Under the pieces are notes generated by a model. It saw only the letters and a program-made list of their open reading frames with translations. It did not search any database and was not told the origin of the DNA. Below, in pieces: positions 26,881-35,733 of a stretch of 37,432 nucleotides of DNA; the stretch's first letter is position 1; the number at the start of each line of letters is the position of its first letter. The position numbers and the translations under genes are program-made. The stretch is taken from the NCBI GenBank assembly GCA_020425125.1, contig JAGQRV010000038.1, positions 1 through 37,432 on the forward strand. The letters are read 5' to 3'. Origin of the DNA: Paracoccaceae bacterium. Its GTDB lineage: Bacteria; Pseudomonadota; Alphaproteobacteria; Rhodobacterales; Rhodobacteraceae.

Positions 26881-28152
26881 ATGACCGACGCAAGCAAGAA
26901 GGGCCCTTCGCGCCGCGGCTTCCTGAGCGGGATGGCGGCGGGTGGCGCCGCGATGGCGGCGGGGGCCGTCCGGGCACAGACCCAGGCCCCTGATCCCCTC
27001 ATCACCGAGGTGCAACCCTGGGCCAGCGAATTCGGCGATCCGGTGGATGCGGTTCCCTATGGCATGCCGATCCGTTTCGAAAGCCATGTGGTCCGTCGCA
27101 ACGTCGAGTGGCTGACCGAATCCGCCGAATCGTCGATCAACTTCACGCCAATCCATGCGCTGGAAGGAACCATCACGCCCCAGGGATGTGCGTTCGAGCG
27201 GCATCATTCGGGTGCGATCGAACTGTCGAAGCAGGACTACCGCCTGATGATCGACGGGCTGGTGGAGACCCCGCTGGTGTTCACCTACGAGGATCTGACC
27301 CGCTTCCCGCGCAAGTCGGCCGTGGCCTTCCTGGAATGCGCCGCGAACGGCGGCATGGAATGGGGCGGGGCGCAGCTCGAGGGCTGCCAGTTCACCCAGG
27401 GCATGATCCACAACATGGAATATGTCGGCGTGCCGCTGCGGACGCTGCTCGCGGAGGCCGGGGTGAAACCCGAAGGGTCCTGGATTTACGCCGAAGGCGC
27501 CGATGCGTCGTCGAATGGCCGGTCGATGCCCCTGGACAAGGCGATGGACGACGTTCTGGTCGCGTTCTTTGCCAATGGCGAGGCGCTTCGGAAGGAACAT
27601 GGCTATCCCGTGCGGCTGGTCGTGCCGGGCTGGGAAGGCAACATGTGGGTGAAATGGCTGCGCCGGATCGGGGTCTATGACCAGGCCGTCGACAGCCGCG
27701 AGGAGACCTCCAAGTATACCGATCTGATGCCGGACGGCCGGGCGCGGAAATGGACATGGGTGATGGACGCGAAGTCCGTCATCACGTCGCCGTCGCCGCA
27801 GGCCCCGATCCGGCATGGTGCCGGTCCGCTGGTCATTACCGGGCTCGCGTGGTCGGGTAACGGGCGGATCGCCGAAGTCGATGTTTCTCTCGACGGCGGC
27901 GTGAACTGGCAGAAGGCGCGAATCGAGGGCGAGGCGAAGCCGAAGGCGCTGACCCGGTTCTATCTCGACATCGATTGGGACGGGTCCGAGATGCTGCTGC
28001 AATCGCGCGCCATCGACGAGACGGGCTACGTCCAGCCGACCAAAGATGCGCTGCGCGCGATCCGCGGGCTGAACAATGTCTACCATAACAACGGCATCCA
28101 GACCTGGTGGGTCCGTGCGGACGGGGAGGTCGAGAATGTCGAAGTGGCGTGA
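26881..28152 (+). CDS. soxC: SoxC, sulfane dehydrogenase molybdenum subunit
   Basis: This 423-residue molybdenum enzyme of the sulfite-oxidase family oxidises the sulfane sulfur left on SoxY, together with SoxD. It has a Tat signal (SRRGFLSGMAAGGAAMAAG), the molybdenum-ligand cysteine Cys153 in AFLECAANGGMEW, and the dimerisation domain with TGLAWSGNGRIAEVDVSLDGGVNW near the C-terminus. It starts 16 nt after soxB and overlaps soxD by 17 nt. Presence of SoxCD predicts complete oxidation of thiosulfate to sulfate without stored sulfur globules. Confidence 0.97.
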   Translation: MTDASKKGPSRRGFLSGMAAGGAAMAAGAVRAQTQAPDPLITEVQPWASEFGDPVDAVPYGMPIRFESHVVRRNVEWLTESAESSINFTPIHALEGTITPQGCAFERHHSGAIELSKQDYRLMIDGLVETPLVFTYEDLTRFPRKSAVAFLECAANGGMEWGGAQLEGCQFTQGMIHNMEYVGVPLRTLLAEAGVKPEGSWIYAEGADASSNGRSMPLDKAMDDVLVAFFANGEALRKEHGYPVRLVVPGWEGNMWVKWLRRIGVYDQAVDSREETSKYTDLMPDGRARKWTWVMDAKSVITSPSPQAPIRHGAGPLVITGLAWSGNGRIAEVDVSLDGGVNWQKARIEGEAKPKALTRFYLDIDWDGSEMLLQSRAIDETGYVQPTKDALRAIRGLNNVYHNNGIQTWWVRADGEVENVEVA

Positions 28153-29218
28153 CCTGGCGCTTGGCGCCGCCGTCGCAGCGATGGCGCTTCCGGCCGCGGC
28201 CGACAAGCTCGGGCTGGGCCGGCCCGCGCTTCCCGAAGAGATCACGGCCTGGGACGTGGCGGTCCTGCCTGACGGGCAGGGGCTGCCGACCGGGTCGGGC
28301 GACGTCACCACCGGCGACGAGGTCTTTGCGGAGAAATGCGCCATGTGCCATGGCGACTTCGCCGAAGGGATCGACAACTGGCCGGTCCTTGCCGGTGGGC
28401 AGGGCACCCTGACCAACCGCCGCCCGGTCAAGACCATCGGCAGCTACTGGCCGCATCTTTCGACCGTCTTCGACTACGTTCACCGCTCGATGCCGTTCGG
28501 CGCGGCGCAGACGGTGACACCGGACGAAACCTACGCGATCGTGGCGTTCCTTCTCTACTCGAACGGCATCGTCGAGGACGACTTCGTTCTCTCGAACGAG
28601 AACTTCACCGAGGTCACGATGCCGAACGCGGGCGGCTTCTATGCCGACGACCGGCCCGAGACCGAATATCCCGCCTTTCGTTCCGCGCCCTGCATGGCCG
28701 ATTGCACCGCGCCGGTGAAGATCACCAAGCGCGCGGTGGACCTGAACGTGACACCGACGGACCCGGACGGAAAGCCCGCGGGAACGCTTCCCGCCATCGC
28801 GGTTGCGGCGGCCACGGAGAATGCCGGGTCGCCGTCCGGGACCGTGCCTTCAGACGAGGTGCAGGAGATTGCGAAACCGGCCGATGCCGGTCCCGATCCG
28901 GCGGCGATTGCCGCGGGCGAGAAGGTGTTCAAGAAATGCGCCGCCTGCCACAAGGTCGGGGAAGGCGCGAAGAATTCGGTCGGTCCGGTCCTGAACGGTA
29001 TTGTCGGCCGGACAGCCGGGACCGTCGATGGGTACAAGTATTCGAAGGCCATGGCGGAGGCCGGTGCCGGCGGGCTGGTCTGGACAGACGAGACCCTCGA
29101 TGCCTATCTGGAAGCTCCGAAGGCATCGGTTCCGAAGACCAAGATGAGCTTCACGGGCCTGAAATCGCCCGAGGACCGGGCCGACGTCATCGCTTATCTC
29201 GAAAGCCTCGGAGGCTGA
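28136..29218 (+). CDS. soxD: SoxD, dihaem cytochrome c
   Basis: This 360-residue exported cytochrome is the electron-accepting partner of SoxC. It has a signal peptide (MSKWRDLALGAAVAAMALPAAA), a first haem domain with CAMCH (68-72) and a second, cytochrome c550-like domain with CAACH (268-272) followed by KNSVGPVLNGIVGRTAGTVDGYKYS. An alanine/proline-rich linker (about 205-255) joins them. The ATG at 28136 lies inside the end of soxC; the upstream frame is soxC in another register. The soxF ATG follows its stop by one base. Confidence 0.95.
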   Translation: MSKWRDLALGAAVAAMALPAAADKLGLGRPALPEEITAWDVAVLPDGQGLPTGSGDVTTGDEVFAEKCAMCHGDFAEGIDNWPVLAGGQGTLTNRRPVKTIGSYWPHLSTVFDYVHRSMPFGAAQTVTPDETYAIVAFLLYSNGIVEDDFVLSNENFTEVTMPNAGGFYADDRPETEYPAFRSAPCMADCTAPVKITKRAVDLNVTPTDPDGKPAGTLPAIAVAAATENAGSPSGTVPSDEVQEIAKPADAGPDPAAIAAGEKVFKKCAACHKVGEGAKNSVGPVLNGIVGRTAGTVDGYKYSKAMAEAGAGGLVWTDETLDAYLEAPKASVPKTKMSFTGLKSPEDRADVIAYLESLGG

Positions 29219-29219
29219 G

Positions 29220-30503
29220 ATGCGCATGCGGGGCGTAGCCCGGCTGCACCTCTCCGGCAGCGAGGCGACGCGGCGCCAGGTTCTGCACGGACTGACCGCG
29301 GCCGGCGTGATTCTGAGCGCGCCGGCGGTAATTGGACAGGCGCGCCCGCGCGTGGTCGTCGTCGGGGGTGGGGCCGGCGGCGCGACGGCCGCGAGACATA
29401 TGGCCGAGACGCTTGATGTCACGCTGGTGGAACCGAATCCGGTCTATCGGAGCTGCTTCTTCTCGAACCTCGCGATCGGCGGCTTCGTTGCCTTCGATGC
29501 GCTGGCGCATGACTATACCGGCGTCACCGCAACCGGTGTCCGGCTGATCCAGGCCAGGGCCGCGGGCGTCGACGAGGGCGCGGTAAAACTGGAGGACGGG
29601 ACGCAGCTTGCCTTCGACCGGTGTGTCCTGGCGCCCGGGATCGCGTTCCGCGAGGACAGTCTTCCGGGGTGGTCACCGTCCGACGAGGAGCGCATCCCTT
29701 CGGCCTATATGACCGGCGGCCGTCCGGAGAGGATCCGGGAGCAGATCCTGAACCTGCCCGAAGGCGGAACCTGGTGCCTTGTCGCCCCGCCCGACCCGTC
29801 GCGGTGCCCTCCAGCGCCGTACGAAAGGGCGTCCATGGCAGCGCATCTCCTGAAGCAGAACAATCCCCGTGCCAAGATCCTGATCGTCGATCCGAAAGCG
29901 AAATACGCAAAGCAAGCTTTGTTCGAAGAGGGCTGGCAGGAACACTACACGGGCATGATCGACCGGCTCGGCCCGGATTTCGGCACCGGCAATCTGGAAA
30001 TCCGTCCCGATGCGATGGAGGTGGTTGTTGACGGCATGGCCGAGGCGGCGGATGCAATCAACGTGATCCCGGCGCAGCAGGCCGGTGCCATCGCCCATCT
30101 GGCGGGGGTGACCGACGATACCGGCTGGGCGCCGGTCGAGCCGACCGCGATGCGGTCGCGCTTGCGCCCCGACGTTCACGTGGTCGGCGACGCGGCGCAT
30201 CCGGGCGGCATCCCCAAGGCCGCCTCGGCCGCGGTCAGCGAGGCCCGCGTCGCTGCCGCGGCAATCGTCGCCGAACTGACCGGCGCGCCTTTGCCCGAGC
30301 CCAGCTATGCCAGCGCCTGCTGGTCGGCAATCGCAGGCGACGACTCGGTGAGCGAGGCAACGAGCTTTCGGCCCGGCCCGGACGGACTGGAAGCGGTCGC
30401 TCACGAGATCAGCCAGACCGGCGAGGACGCTGCGGTCCGTCGCGCCAACTGGGACAATGCGTTTTCCTGGTATGCCAGCATCACCGCCGAAATCTTCGGC
30501 TGA
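29220..30503 (+). CDS. soxF: SoxF, FAD-binding sulfide dehydrogenase (flavocytochrome c) subunit
   Basis: This 427-residue periplasmic flavoprotein resembles FccB. It has a Tat signal (TRRQVLHGLTAAGVILSAPA), the FAD motif VVVVGGGAGGATAARH, Cys79 in YRSCFFSN (position of the cysteine that holds FAD covalently), and Cys196 (SRCPPAPYERAS) with Cys367 (SACWS), the expected redox disulfide. In Paracoccus its partner is the cytochrome SoxE, but no soxE follows here. In vivo it enhances sulfur oxidation or oxidises sulfide. Spacing to soxD is one base. Confidence 0.94.
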   Translation: MRMRGVARLHLSGSEATRRQVLHGLTAAGVILSAPAVIGQARPRVVVVGGGAGGATAARHMAETLDVTLVEPNPVYRSCFFSNLAIGGFVAFDALAHDYTGVTATGVRLIQARAAGVDEGAVKLEDGTQLAFDRCVLAPGIAFREDSLPGWSPSDEERIPSAYMTGGRPERIREQILNLPEGGTWCLVAPPDPSRCPPAPYERASMAAHLLKQNNPRAKILIVDPKAKYAKQALFEEGWQEHYTGMIDRLGPDFGTGNLEIRPDAMEVVVDGMAEAADAINVIPAQQAGAIAHLAGVTDDTGWAPVEPTAMRSRLRPDVHVVGDAAHPGGIPKAASAAVSEARVAAAAIVAELTGAPLPEPSYASACWSAIAGDDSVSEATSFRPGPDGLEAVAHEISQTGEDAAVRRANWDNAFSWYASITAEIFG

Positions 30504-30517
30504 ACCGGAGCCTGCCG

Positions 30518-31408
30518 ATGCGTTTTACCCGCCGCCGTTTCCTGGCCGCCAGCGCCGCAATGCTGCCATCCCGGGCCTGGAGCGCGACAGAACTGGATCT
30601 GGGCGGCGGGCGAACGCTGGTCACCCTGTCGGACGGACATCTGGAATTGCCGCCGGACTTCGTCTTCGGTCTGCTTCCGCCTGATGAGGCCGCTGCGATC
30701 CGCTCGGCACATGGCCTGACAGAGGGGCCGCTGATTGCCCCCTGCAACGTGACGCTCTTTCGCGACGGATCCAACCTCGTCCTGTTCGACGCCGGTGCCG
30801 GGCAGGATTTCATGGCGACCGCCGGACGCCTGCCCGAGGCACTGGACGCGCTTGGCGTCGCGCCCGGGGACGTCACCCACCTGATCTTCACCCATGGCCA
30901 TCCCGACCATCTTTGGGGAGTGCTGGACGATTTCGGGGATCTGGCCTTTCCTAAGGCGCAGATCTTCATGGGCGGCACCGAATTCGCCTACTGGACCGAC
31001 CCCGCAACAATCGGCAGCATCGATCCGGGCCGCCAGGGCTTCGCCGTCGGCGCGGCGCGACGGCTTGCGGAAATCGGTGACCTTGTGACGCTGATCGATG
31101 AGGGCGACAGTCCGATACCGGGTGTGATCGCACGCCTGACCCCGGGCCACACGCCGGGCCACGTGGCTTACGAACTCGATGCCACGCTGCTGGTCGGCGA
31201 CGCGATCGGCAACGGCCATGTGGCCTTCGACCTGCCGGGAGCCCTCACCGCGTCGGATCAGGATCCGGATCTGGCCGCCGATACGCGCATGCGGCTCTTC
31301 GCCGACCTCTCCGGGACAGGGCGCGGAGTCATTGGCTTTCACCTGCCGGACGGCGGAATCGGTGTGATCGAGGCCGCAGGGGCCGGCTACCGGTTCGACG
31401 CCGGCTGA
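30518..31408 (+). CDS. SoxH-like periplasmic metallo-beta-lactamase-fold hydrolase
   Basis: This 296-residue protein has a Tat signal (MRFTRRRFLAASAAMLPSRAWS) and a metallo-hydrolase core: FDAGAGQDF, the zinc motif THGHPDH (about 126-132), a further histidine in TPGHTPGHVAYE and an aspartate in LLVGDAIG. Two such hydrolases, SoxG and SoxH, end the Paracoccus sox cluster; which one this equals cannot be decided. They are not essential for thiosulfate oxidation there. It follows soxF by 14 nt, and its last 22 bases overlap the convergent permease gene. Confidence 0.88.
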   Translation: MRFTRRRFLAASAAMLPSRAWSATELDLGGGRTLVTLSDGHLELPPDFVFGLLPPDEAAAIRSAHGLTEGPLIAPCNVTLFRDGSNLVLFDAGAGQDFMATAGRLPEALDALGVAPGDVTHLIFTHGHPDHLWGVLDDFGDLAFPKAQIFMGGTEFAYWTDPATIGSIDPGRQGFAVGAARRLAEIGDLVTLIDEGDSPIPGVIARLTPGHTPGHVAYELDATLLVGDAIGNGHVAFDLPGALTASDQDPDLAADTRMRLFADLSGTGRGVIGFHLPDGGIGVIEAAGAGYRFDAG

Positions 31409-32460
31409 AGCGCCCCGCCGCGCTGGTCCACCACGAGATCCGTCAGCATCGCGCCCGCCCACATTGCGCAAAGCGCCAGCCACGAGGTCAAGGCCAGTAC
31501 CGAGGTGCCGGTCACGCCATTGCCGATGGCACAGCCGCCGGCCAGCATCGCGCCAAATCCCATCAGCGCCGCGCCCAGCATCGAGCGGCGCATCTGGCTG
31601 GCGCCGTCGAATCCCTGGAGCACCCATTCGCGGGACAGGAGCGCGGCGCCGGCGGCACCGAGGAAGACGCCGGGCACAAGGCCAATGTCGAAACTGAGAT
31701 CGGGTGCAGGCACGAGGAAGAACATCAGCGTGTTCGCCGAGGGGCCCGAGAAGGTGACCGACGTCACGCTGACCGGGTCGAATGCCGCCTGCGACAGCCG
31801 GAAGGTCGCAACCCAGCCGACAGCCACCGCAAAGCCGACACCCGAGGCGTGAAACAGGATGCGGGGACCAACCCGATTGCGGCGCGCCAGGTAGAGTGCA
31901 ATGGCCGCGAAACCGCAGCCGAGCACAAGCCCGCTGCCTGTGGGCAGCCCGACCCATGCCAGCAGGTCCAGATTCCGTCCGCCCGGAGTCGTCCAATGCC
32001 CTGCAATGGCCTGGCGCGCCGGAGCCAGCCAGCCATGCAGCGACATCTGTGCCACCACCGCAAAGATCAGGCCCGAGACGACGGCGCGCAGGTTGCCGGT
32101 CGCCGCCAGGACCAGCAGCCGGCCGGAGCATCCGCGCGCCAGCACCATGCCGGCGCCGAACAGGAGACCGCCGATCACCGCGCCCGAAAGCGATCCCGGC
32201 ACCGCCATGATCCGCGCGTCCGCGGGACGGAAGAGACCGAACAGGGCAGCAGCCTGCACCCAGACGAGCGCAGTGGAAAAGCACAGAAGCCACACGGTCG
32301 TGCGCAGGCCCGCCTGTCCTCGCGCGAACTCGACCGTGGCGGCGCGCAGACAGAAAGCTGACCGCTGTGCGGCGACGCCGAAGATCGCACCGGTCGCCGC
32401 ACCGAGAAGCGCGGCAGCCGGCCCTTCCCCCACAAGGTCGAGCAACGAGACCAGATCCAT
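31387..32460 (-). CDS. soxT: YeeE/YedE-family thiosulfate permease, SoxT-like
   Basis: This 357-residue membrane protein has about nine hydrophobic helices and the conserved cysteines of YeeE thiosulfate transporters: Cys37 (QRSAFCLRAA), Cys111 (ARGCSGRLL) and Cys310 (AGGCAIGNGVTGTS). In YeeE these cysteines relay thiosulfate through the membrane. A soxT gene of this family is known in sox clusters, where it brings sulfur into the cell or signals to SoxR. It converges on the soxH-like gene with a 22-nt coding overlap and appears to have its own promoter in the 504-nt upstream gap. Confidence 0.88.
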   Translation of the reverse strand: MDLVSLLDLVGEGPAAALLGAATGAIFGVAAQRSAFCLRAATVEFARGQAGLRTTVWLLCFSTALVWVQAAALFGLFRPADARIMAVPGSLSGAVIGGLLFGAGMVLARGCSGRLLVLAATGNLRAVVSGLIFAVVAQMSLHGWLAPARQAIAGHWTTPGGRNLDLLAWVGLPTGSGLVLGCGFAAIALYLARRNRVGPRILFHASGVGFAVAVGWVATFRLSQAAFDPVSVTSVTFSGPSANTLMFFLVPAPDLSFDIGLVPGVFLGAAGAALLSREWVLQGFDGASQMRRSMLGAALMGFGAMLAGGCAIGNGVTGTSVLALTSWLALCAMWAGAMLTDLVVDQRGGALQPASNR

Positions 32461-32964
32461 TCCTGTTATCTATCACGTTCGGGATACCCGCCGTATGACC
32501 TGAATCAATTGCCCACGCAGCACTACGCCATTGGCGCGCTACAGTCCGGGGCCTGGAACGCGTGGACGGATCGGATATGGATGCGAACTTTGGGGCACAT
32601 CATCAGAAAGTAGCGGTCAAGGTTTCAGGGGACCAAGGATGGTAATGCATTTTCGCCTGCGTTGGTCCTCCAGACTGCAGGTTCGACTCGAAGCTTGGGG
32701 CAACGCTCGCATTCTCCAGAAGACCCTCAAGGTGGGAGGGATGGCCGCGGGGCGTTTCCACGATGAGACGTGGCTCCGCGTTGCGCTCGGGTGTAGGCCA
32801 CGCGCTCCGCGGGCTATCCAACGGTCATCTCGCGGCGGCCGGACACGGTTGTTCAACCACCGCCATGGGCGTCGGACCAACCTTTCACCAGGGCGGACAT
32901 CGCCTCGGCAAGAAGTCGGTGCGGTTCTGATCGCCCTGATGGAGCCGCCGTGACATCACGCCAA
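32461..32964. other. 504-nt gap with no recognised gene
   Basis: The stretch between the soxT-like permease start and the end of the DeoR gene holds several open frames, the longest being 140 codons on the plus strand, but none has gene-like composition or a recognised family. No tRNA, terminator with a T-run or insertion-sequence end was seen. The part next to 32461 must hold the promoter of soxT. The centre may be decayed mobile DNA, but this is a guess. Confidence 0.5.
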
Positions 32965-33777
32965 TCAGGACGCAGACGGCACCGAAGTGTCGGGGGCCGA
33001 TGCGCCGGTACTGACCGGTGCTGTCAGATGCACCTCAGTCGACCATGTCGCGCAGAGCTGGGCGAGGTCGGGAGCAAGCTGCCGGTCGGTGAAGAAGTGA
33101 TGTACGTCGCGAAGTGAGGCTATCCGCACCGGGGCCACGCGCTCGAACTTGGTCGCATCGGCAACAAGGCAGGTAGAGCGTGCCCGTCTGATGATGGTCT
33201 GGTTGACCCCGACTTCCTGGATGTCGAAGTCGAGAAGATCACCTTCGTGGTCGAGTGCGGAGCAGCCGATCACGGCGATATCGAACTTGAACTGTTCGAT
33301 CGTGCGCATGGTCAACGCGCCGACGAGACCGCCGTCCGAGCGACGCAGCGTCCCTCCGGCGACGATGATCTCGCAATCGTGCGTTTCCTGCAGGATGTTT
33401 GCCACATTCATGTTGTTGGTGACGATCAGAAGGTTGCGATGCCTTGAGAGCGCCCGCGCCACGGCTTCGGTGCTGGTTCCGATGCCGATGAAGACCGCCG
33501 AATTGTCGGGGATGCTTCGCGCGCAGCAGTCTCCAATGGCCGCCTTGGCCGCAGCCGCCAGATCGCGGCGGTCCGAGTAGCCGATGTTCGTCACGCCGGA
33601 GGGCAGGATCGCGCCGCCATGTACGCGTTCAAGCTTTCCAGCTTCGGCGAGTTCGGCCAGATCGCGGCGTATCGTCTGTACGGTAACGCCGAATCGTTCC
33701 GCCAAATCCTCGACGGTCACCTTGCCGTCGCGACGTGCGAGTTCGAGAATGTCGGGGTGACGGAACGCCTGGGACAA
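32965..33777 (-). CDS. glpR: DeoR/GlpR-family transcriptional repressor
   Basis: This 270-residue regulator has the DeoR helix-turn-helix at about 20-41 (VTVEDLAERFGVTVQTIRRDLAEL), then RVHGGAILPSG and a sugar-phosphate-binding C-terminal domain with FIGIGTSTEAVARAL, NNMNVANILQ and GALTMRTIEQFKFDIAVIGCSALD. Being divergent from glpD in a glp transport cluster, it is most likely GlpR, released by glycerol 3-phosphate. It starts with TTG at 33777 after AAGGAGGG. Residue length is slightly above E. coli GlpR because of the serine/alanine-rich tail. Confidence 0.85.
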   Translation of the reverse strand: MSQAFRHPDILELARRDGKVTVEDLAERFGVTVQTIRRDLAELAEAGKLERVHGGAILPSGVTNIGYSDRRDLAAAAKAAIGDCCARSIPDNSAVFIGIGTSTEAVARALSRHRNLLIVTNNMNVANILQETHDCEIIVAGGTLRRSDGGLVGALTMRTIEQFKFDIAVIGCSALDHEGDLLDFDIQEVGVNQTIIRRARSTCLVADATKFERVAPVRIASLRDVHHFFTDRQLAPDLAQLCATWSTEVHLTAPVSTGASAPDTSVPSAS

Positions 33778-34010
33778 GCCGCCCTCCTTTCGAATGAAGT
33801 TTCCTTAGCGGAAAGTTGGTGAAGCGCAAGCGTGCAGCCAAGAGATATTCGTTCTGCCACTGATTGCGCGCGATTCTGTTCGAAATGACGTGAGTCGCGA
33901 GCGATCAAAGGCGCGGACTTCGGATGCAGACCCGTCTGGGGCTTCAAAAGGATGGCCTATCCGCCACAACGCACTGATAAATATTAATATCAGGCCAAAT
34001 AGAAAAAAAG

Positions 34011-34049
34011 CGAAAAATAATTGACGAAATTCGCGCACCGTGTTTTCGT
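34011..34049. promoter_or_regulatory. Candidate GlpR operator and promoter region of glpD
   Basis: CGAAA occurs at 34011 and 34025. ACGAAA (34024-34029) is inverted as TTTCGT (34044-34049), 14 bases apart. TTTCG/CGAAA half-sites are typical of DeoR-family GlpR operators. A minus-35-like TTGACG sits at 34021. The 297-nt gap is AT-rich near 33980-34020, in contrast to its GC-rich neighbours. Confidence 0.45.
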
Positions 34050-34074
34050 TGTGTGGTCAGGGGAGGACGTGAAC

Positions 34075-35673
34075 GTGTCGACAGGCTCCGCGCCGGTTGG
34101 CGATCTTTTGATCGTCGGCGGCGGAATTAACGGGTGCGGAATTGCGCGTGACGCCGCCGGGCGAGGCCTTTCGGTATCCGTCGTCGAAATGGGCGATCTC
34201 GCGTCGGCGACCTCGTCGGCCTCTACCAAGCTGTTTCATGGCGGCCTGCGTTACCTCGACTATTTCAAGTTCCGCCTCGTGCGCGAAGCCCTGTCCGAGC
34301 GTGAAGTGCTGCTGCGGGCGATGCCGCATATCAGCCGGCCGATGCGGTTCGTCCTGCCGTATCATCCCGACATGCGGTTCGACGGGGGAACGCCCGCCGC
34401 GCGGCTGCTGGGTGCCGTGATGCCTTGGGCGAGGGGACGGCGTCCGATCTGGGTGATCCGTGCGGGGCTGTTTCTCTACGACCGTCTCGGCGGCCGGACC
34501 ATTCTGCCCGGTACGTCGGTACTGGATTTGCAGAGAACTCCCGAAGGAGTCCCGCTGAAGGCGACCTTCAAGCGTGCGCTGGAATATTCCGACTGCTGGG
34601 TCGACGATGCCCGACTGGTGGCGCTCACCGCCCGGGACGCGGCCGCGCGCGGCGCCGAAATCCTGACCCGGACGCGGCTTGTTCAGGCGTCGGCCCGGGA
34701 AGGAACCTGGCTGCTCACCCTGGAAGACGCGGAGACGGGGCAACGGATGGTCCGCCGCGCAAAGGCCGTGATCAATGCGTCGGGACCCTGGGTTGCCGAA
34801 ATCGCGCGCCGAGTCCTTGGCCACGAGACTGGAGCCGGCGTCCGCCTCGTGCGCGGCAGCCACATCGTCACCCGCAAGCTCTTCGACCACGACAAGTGCT
34901 ATTTCTTTCAGGGAACAGATGGGCGGATCATCTTCGCCATCCCCTACGAGAGCGACTTCACGCTGATCGGGACCACCGACGCGGACCATGACGACCCGTC
35001 CGAGCCACCGGTCTGTACGGAGGAGGAGCGCGCCTATCTGCTGGCGCATGCGTCGGTCTATTTCGATCGCGAGGTATCTGCGGACGATATCGTCTGGACC
35101 TATTCCGGCGTGCGCGCACTTTTTGACGACGGGTCCAGTTCGGCCACGGCAGCCACGCGAGACTATGTGCTGAAACTCGACTCGGTCGGCGGCGCGCCGG
35201 TGCTGAGCGTGTTCGGGGGCAAGATCACCACGCACCGCCGGTTGGCCGAGGCCGCGCTTGAAAAGGTCGCTTCGAGCTTTCCGCAAATGGGTGCGGCCTG
35301 GACGGCAGGCGCGCCGCTTCCGGGTGGCGATTTCCCGGTCGACGGCGTCGAACATCTTGTCGCGGAGCTGCGGGCCACCCATGCGTTCCTGACGCAGGGA
35401 TGGGCGACGCGGCTGGTCCGTGCCTATGGCACCGAAGGAAGGGACATGCTGGGCGACGCGGCCAGTGCGGCCGATCTCGGTCGTGCCTTCGGCGCAACCC
35501 TGACCGAGCGCGAAGTGCGCTGGATGATCCGGCAGGAATTCGCGCGCACGTCCGAGGACGTGCTGTGGCGCCGCTCGAAGCTGGGGCTGCGCCTGACCGA
35601 AGACGAGGCGGCGTCGCTCGACGCCTGGATGAATGCCGAATTTGCGCCGCGCATCGCCGTTGGCGCGGGCTAG
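34075..35673 (+). CDS. glpD: Glycerol-3-phosphate dehydrogenase, FAD-dependent
   Basis: This 532-residue membrane-associated flavoenzyme oxidises glycerol 3-phosphate to dihydroxyacetone phosphate and passes electrons to quinone. It has the FAD motif LLIVGGGINGCGIARDAAGRG (11-31), SSASTKLFHGGLRYLD, the INASGPWV segment, and IPYESDFTLIGTTD and SVFGGKITTHRRLAE in the substrate domain. A TTG at 34021 also opens the frame, but the GTG at 34075, eight bases after GGGAGG, is preferred; the GTG at 34069 is too close to it. It leads the glp operon, with glpS 60 nt downstream. Confidence 0.95.
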   Translation: MSTGSAPVGDLLIVGGGINGCGIARDAAGRGLSVSVVEMGDLASATSSASTKLFHGGLRYLDYFKFRLVREALSEREVLLRAMPHISRPMRFVLPYHPDMRFDGGTPAARLLGAVMPWARGRRPIWVIRAGLFLYDRLGGRTILPGTSVLDLQRTPEGVPLKATFKRALEYSDCWVDDARLVALTARDAAARGAEILTRTRLVQASAREGTWLLTLEDAETGQRMVRRAKAVINASGPWVAEIARRVLGHETGAGVRLVRGSHIVTRKLFDHDKCYFFQGTDGRIIFAIPYESDFTLIGTTDADHDDPSEPPVCTEEERAYLLAHASVYFDREVSADDIVWTYSGVRALFDDGSSSATAATRDYVLKLDSVGGAPVLSVFGGKITTHRRLAEAALEKVASSFPQMGAAWTAGAPLPGGDFPVDGVEHLVAELRATHAFLTQGWATRLVRAYGTEGRDMLGDAASAADLGRAFGATLTEREVRWMIRQEFARTSEDVLWRRSKLGLRLTEDEAASLDAWMNAEFAPRIAVGAG

Positions 35674-35733
35674 TGGTGGTGGGGACGGATTGGCGATAGG
35701 CTGCGCGGAGGGGAGAATGGGAGGAGACGCGCG

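Noticed and set aside
24522-27005. Open frame of 827 codons on the minus strand opposite soxA and soxB
   Set aside because: Antisense shadow of strongly supported soxA and soxB; composition is rich in His, Arg and Asp as expected for a shadow.
26821-28437. Open frame of 538 codons on the minus strand opposite soxC and soxD
   Set aside because: Antisense shadow; soxC and soxD have cofactor motifs in the other strand.
32531-32953. 140-codon plus-strand frame in the gap beside soxT
   Set aside because: Arginine-rich, no ribosome site or family likeness, and other frames of the same stretch are equally open.
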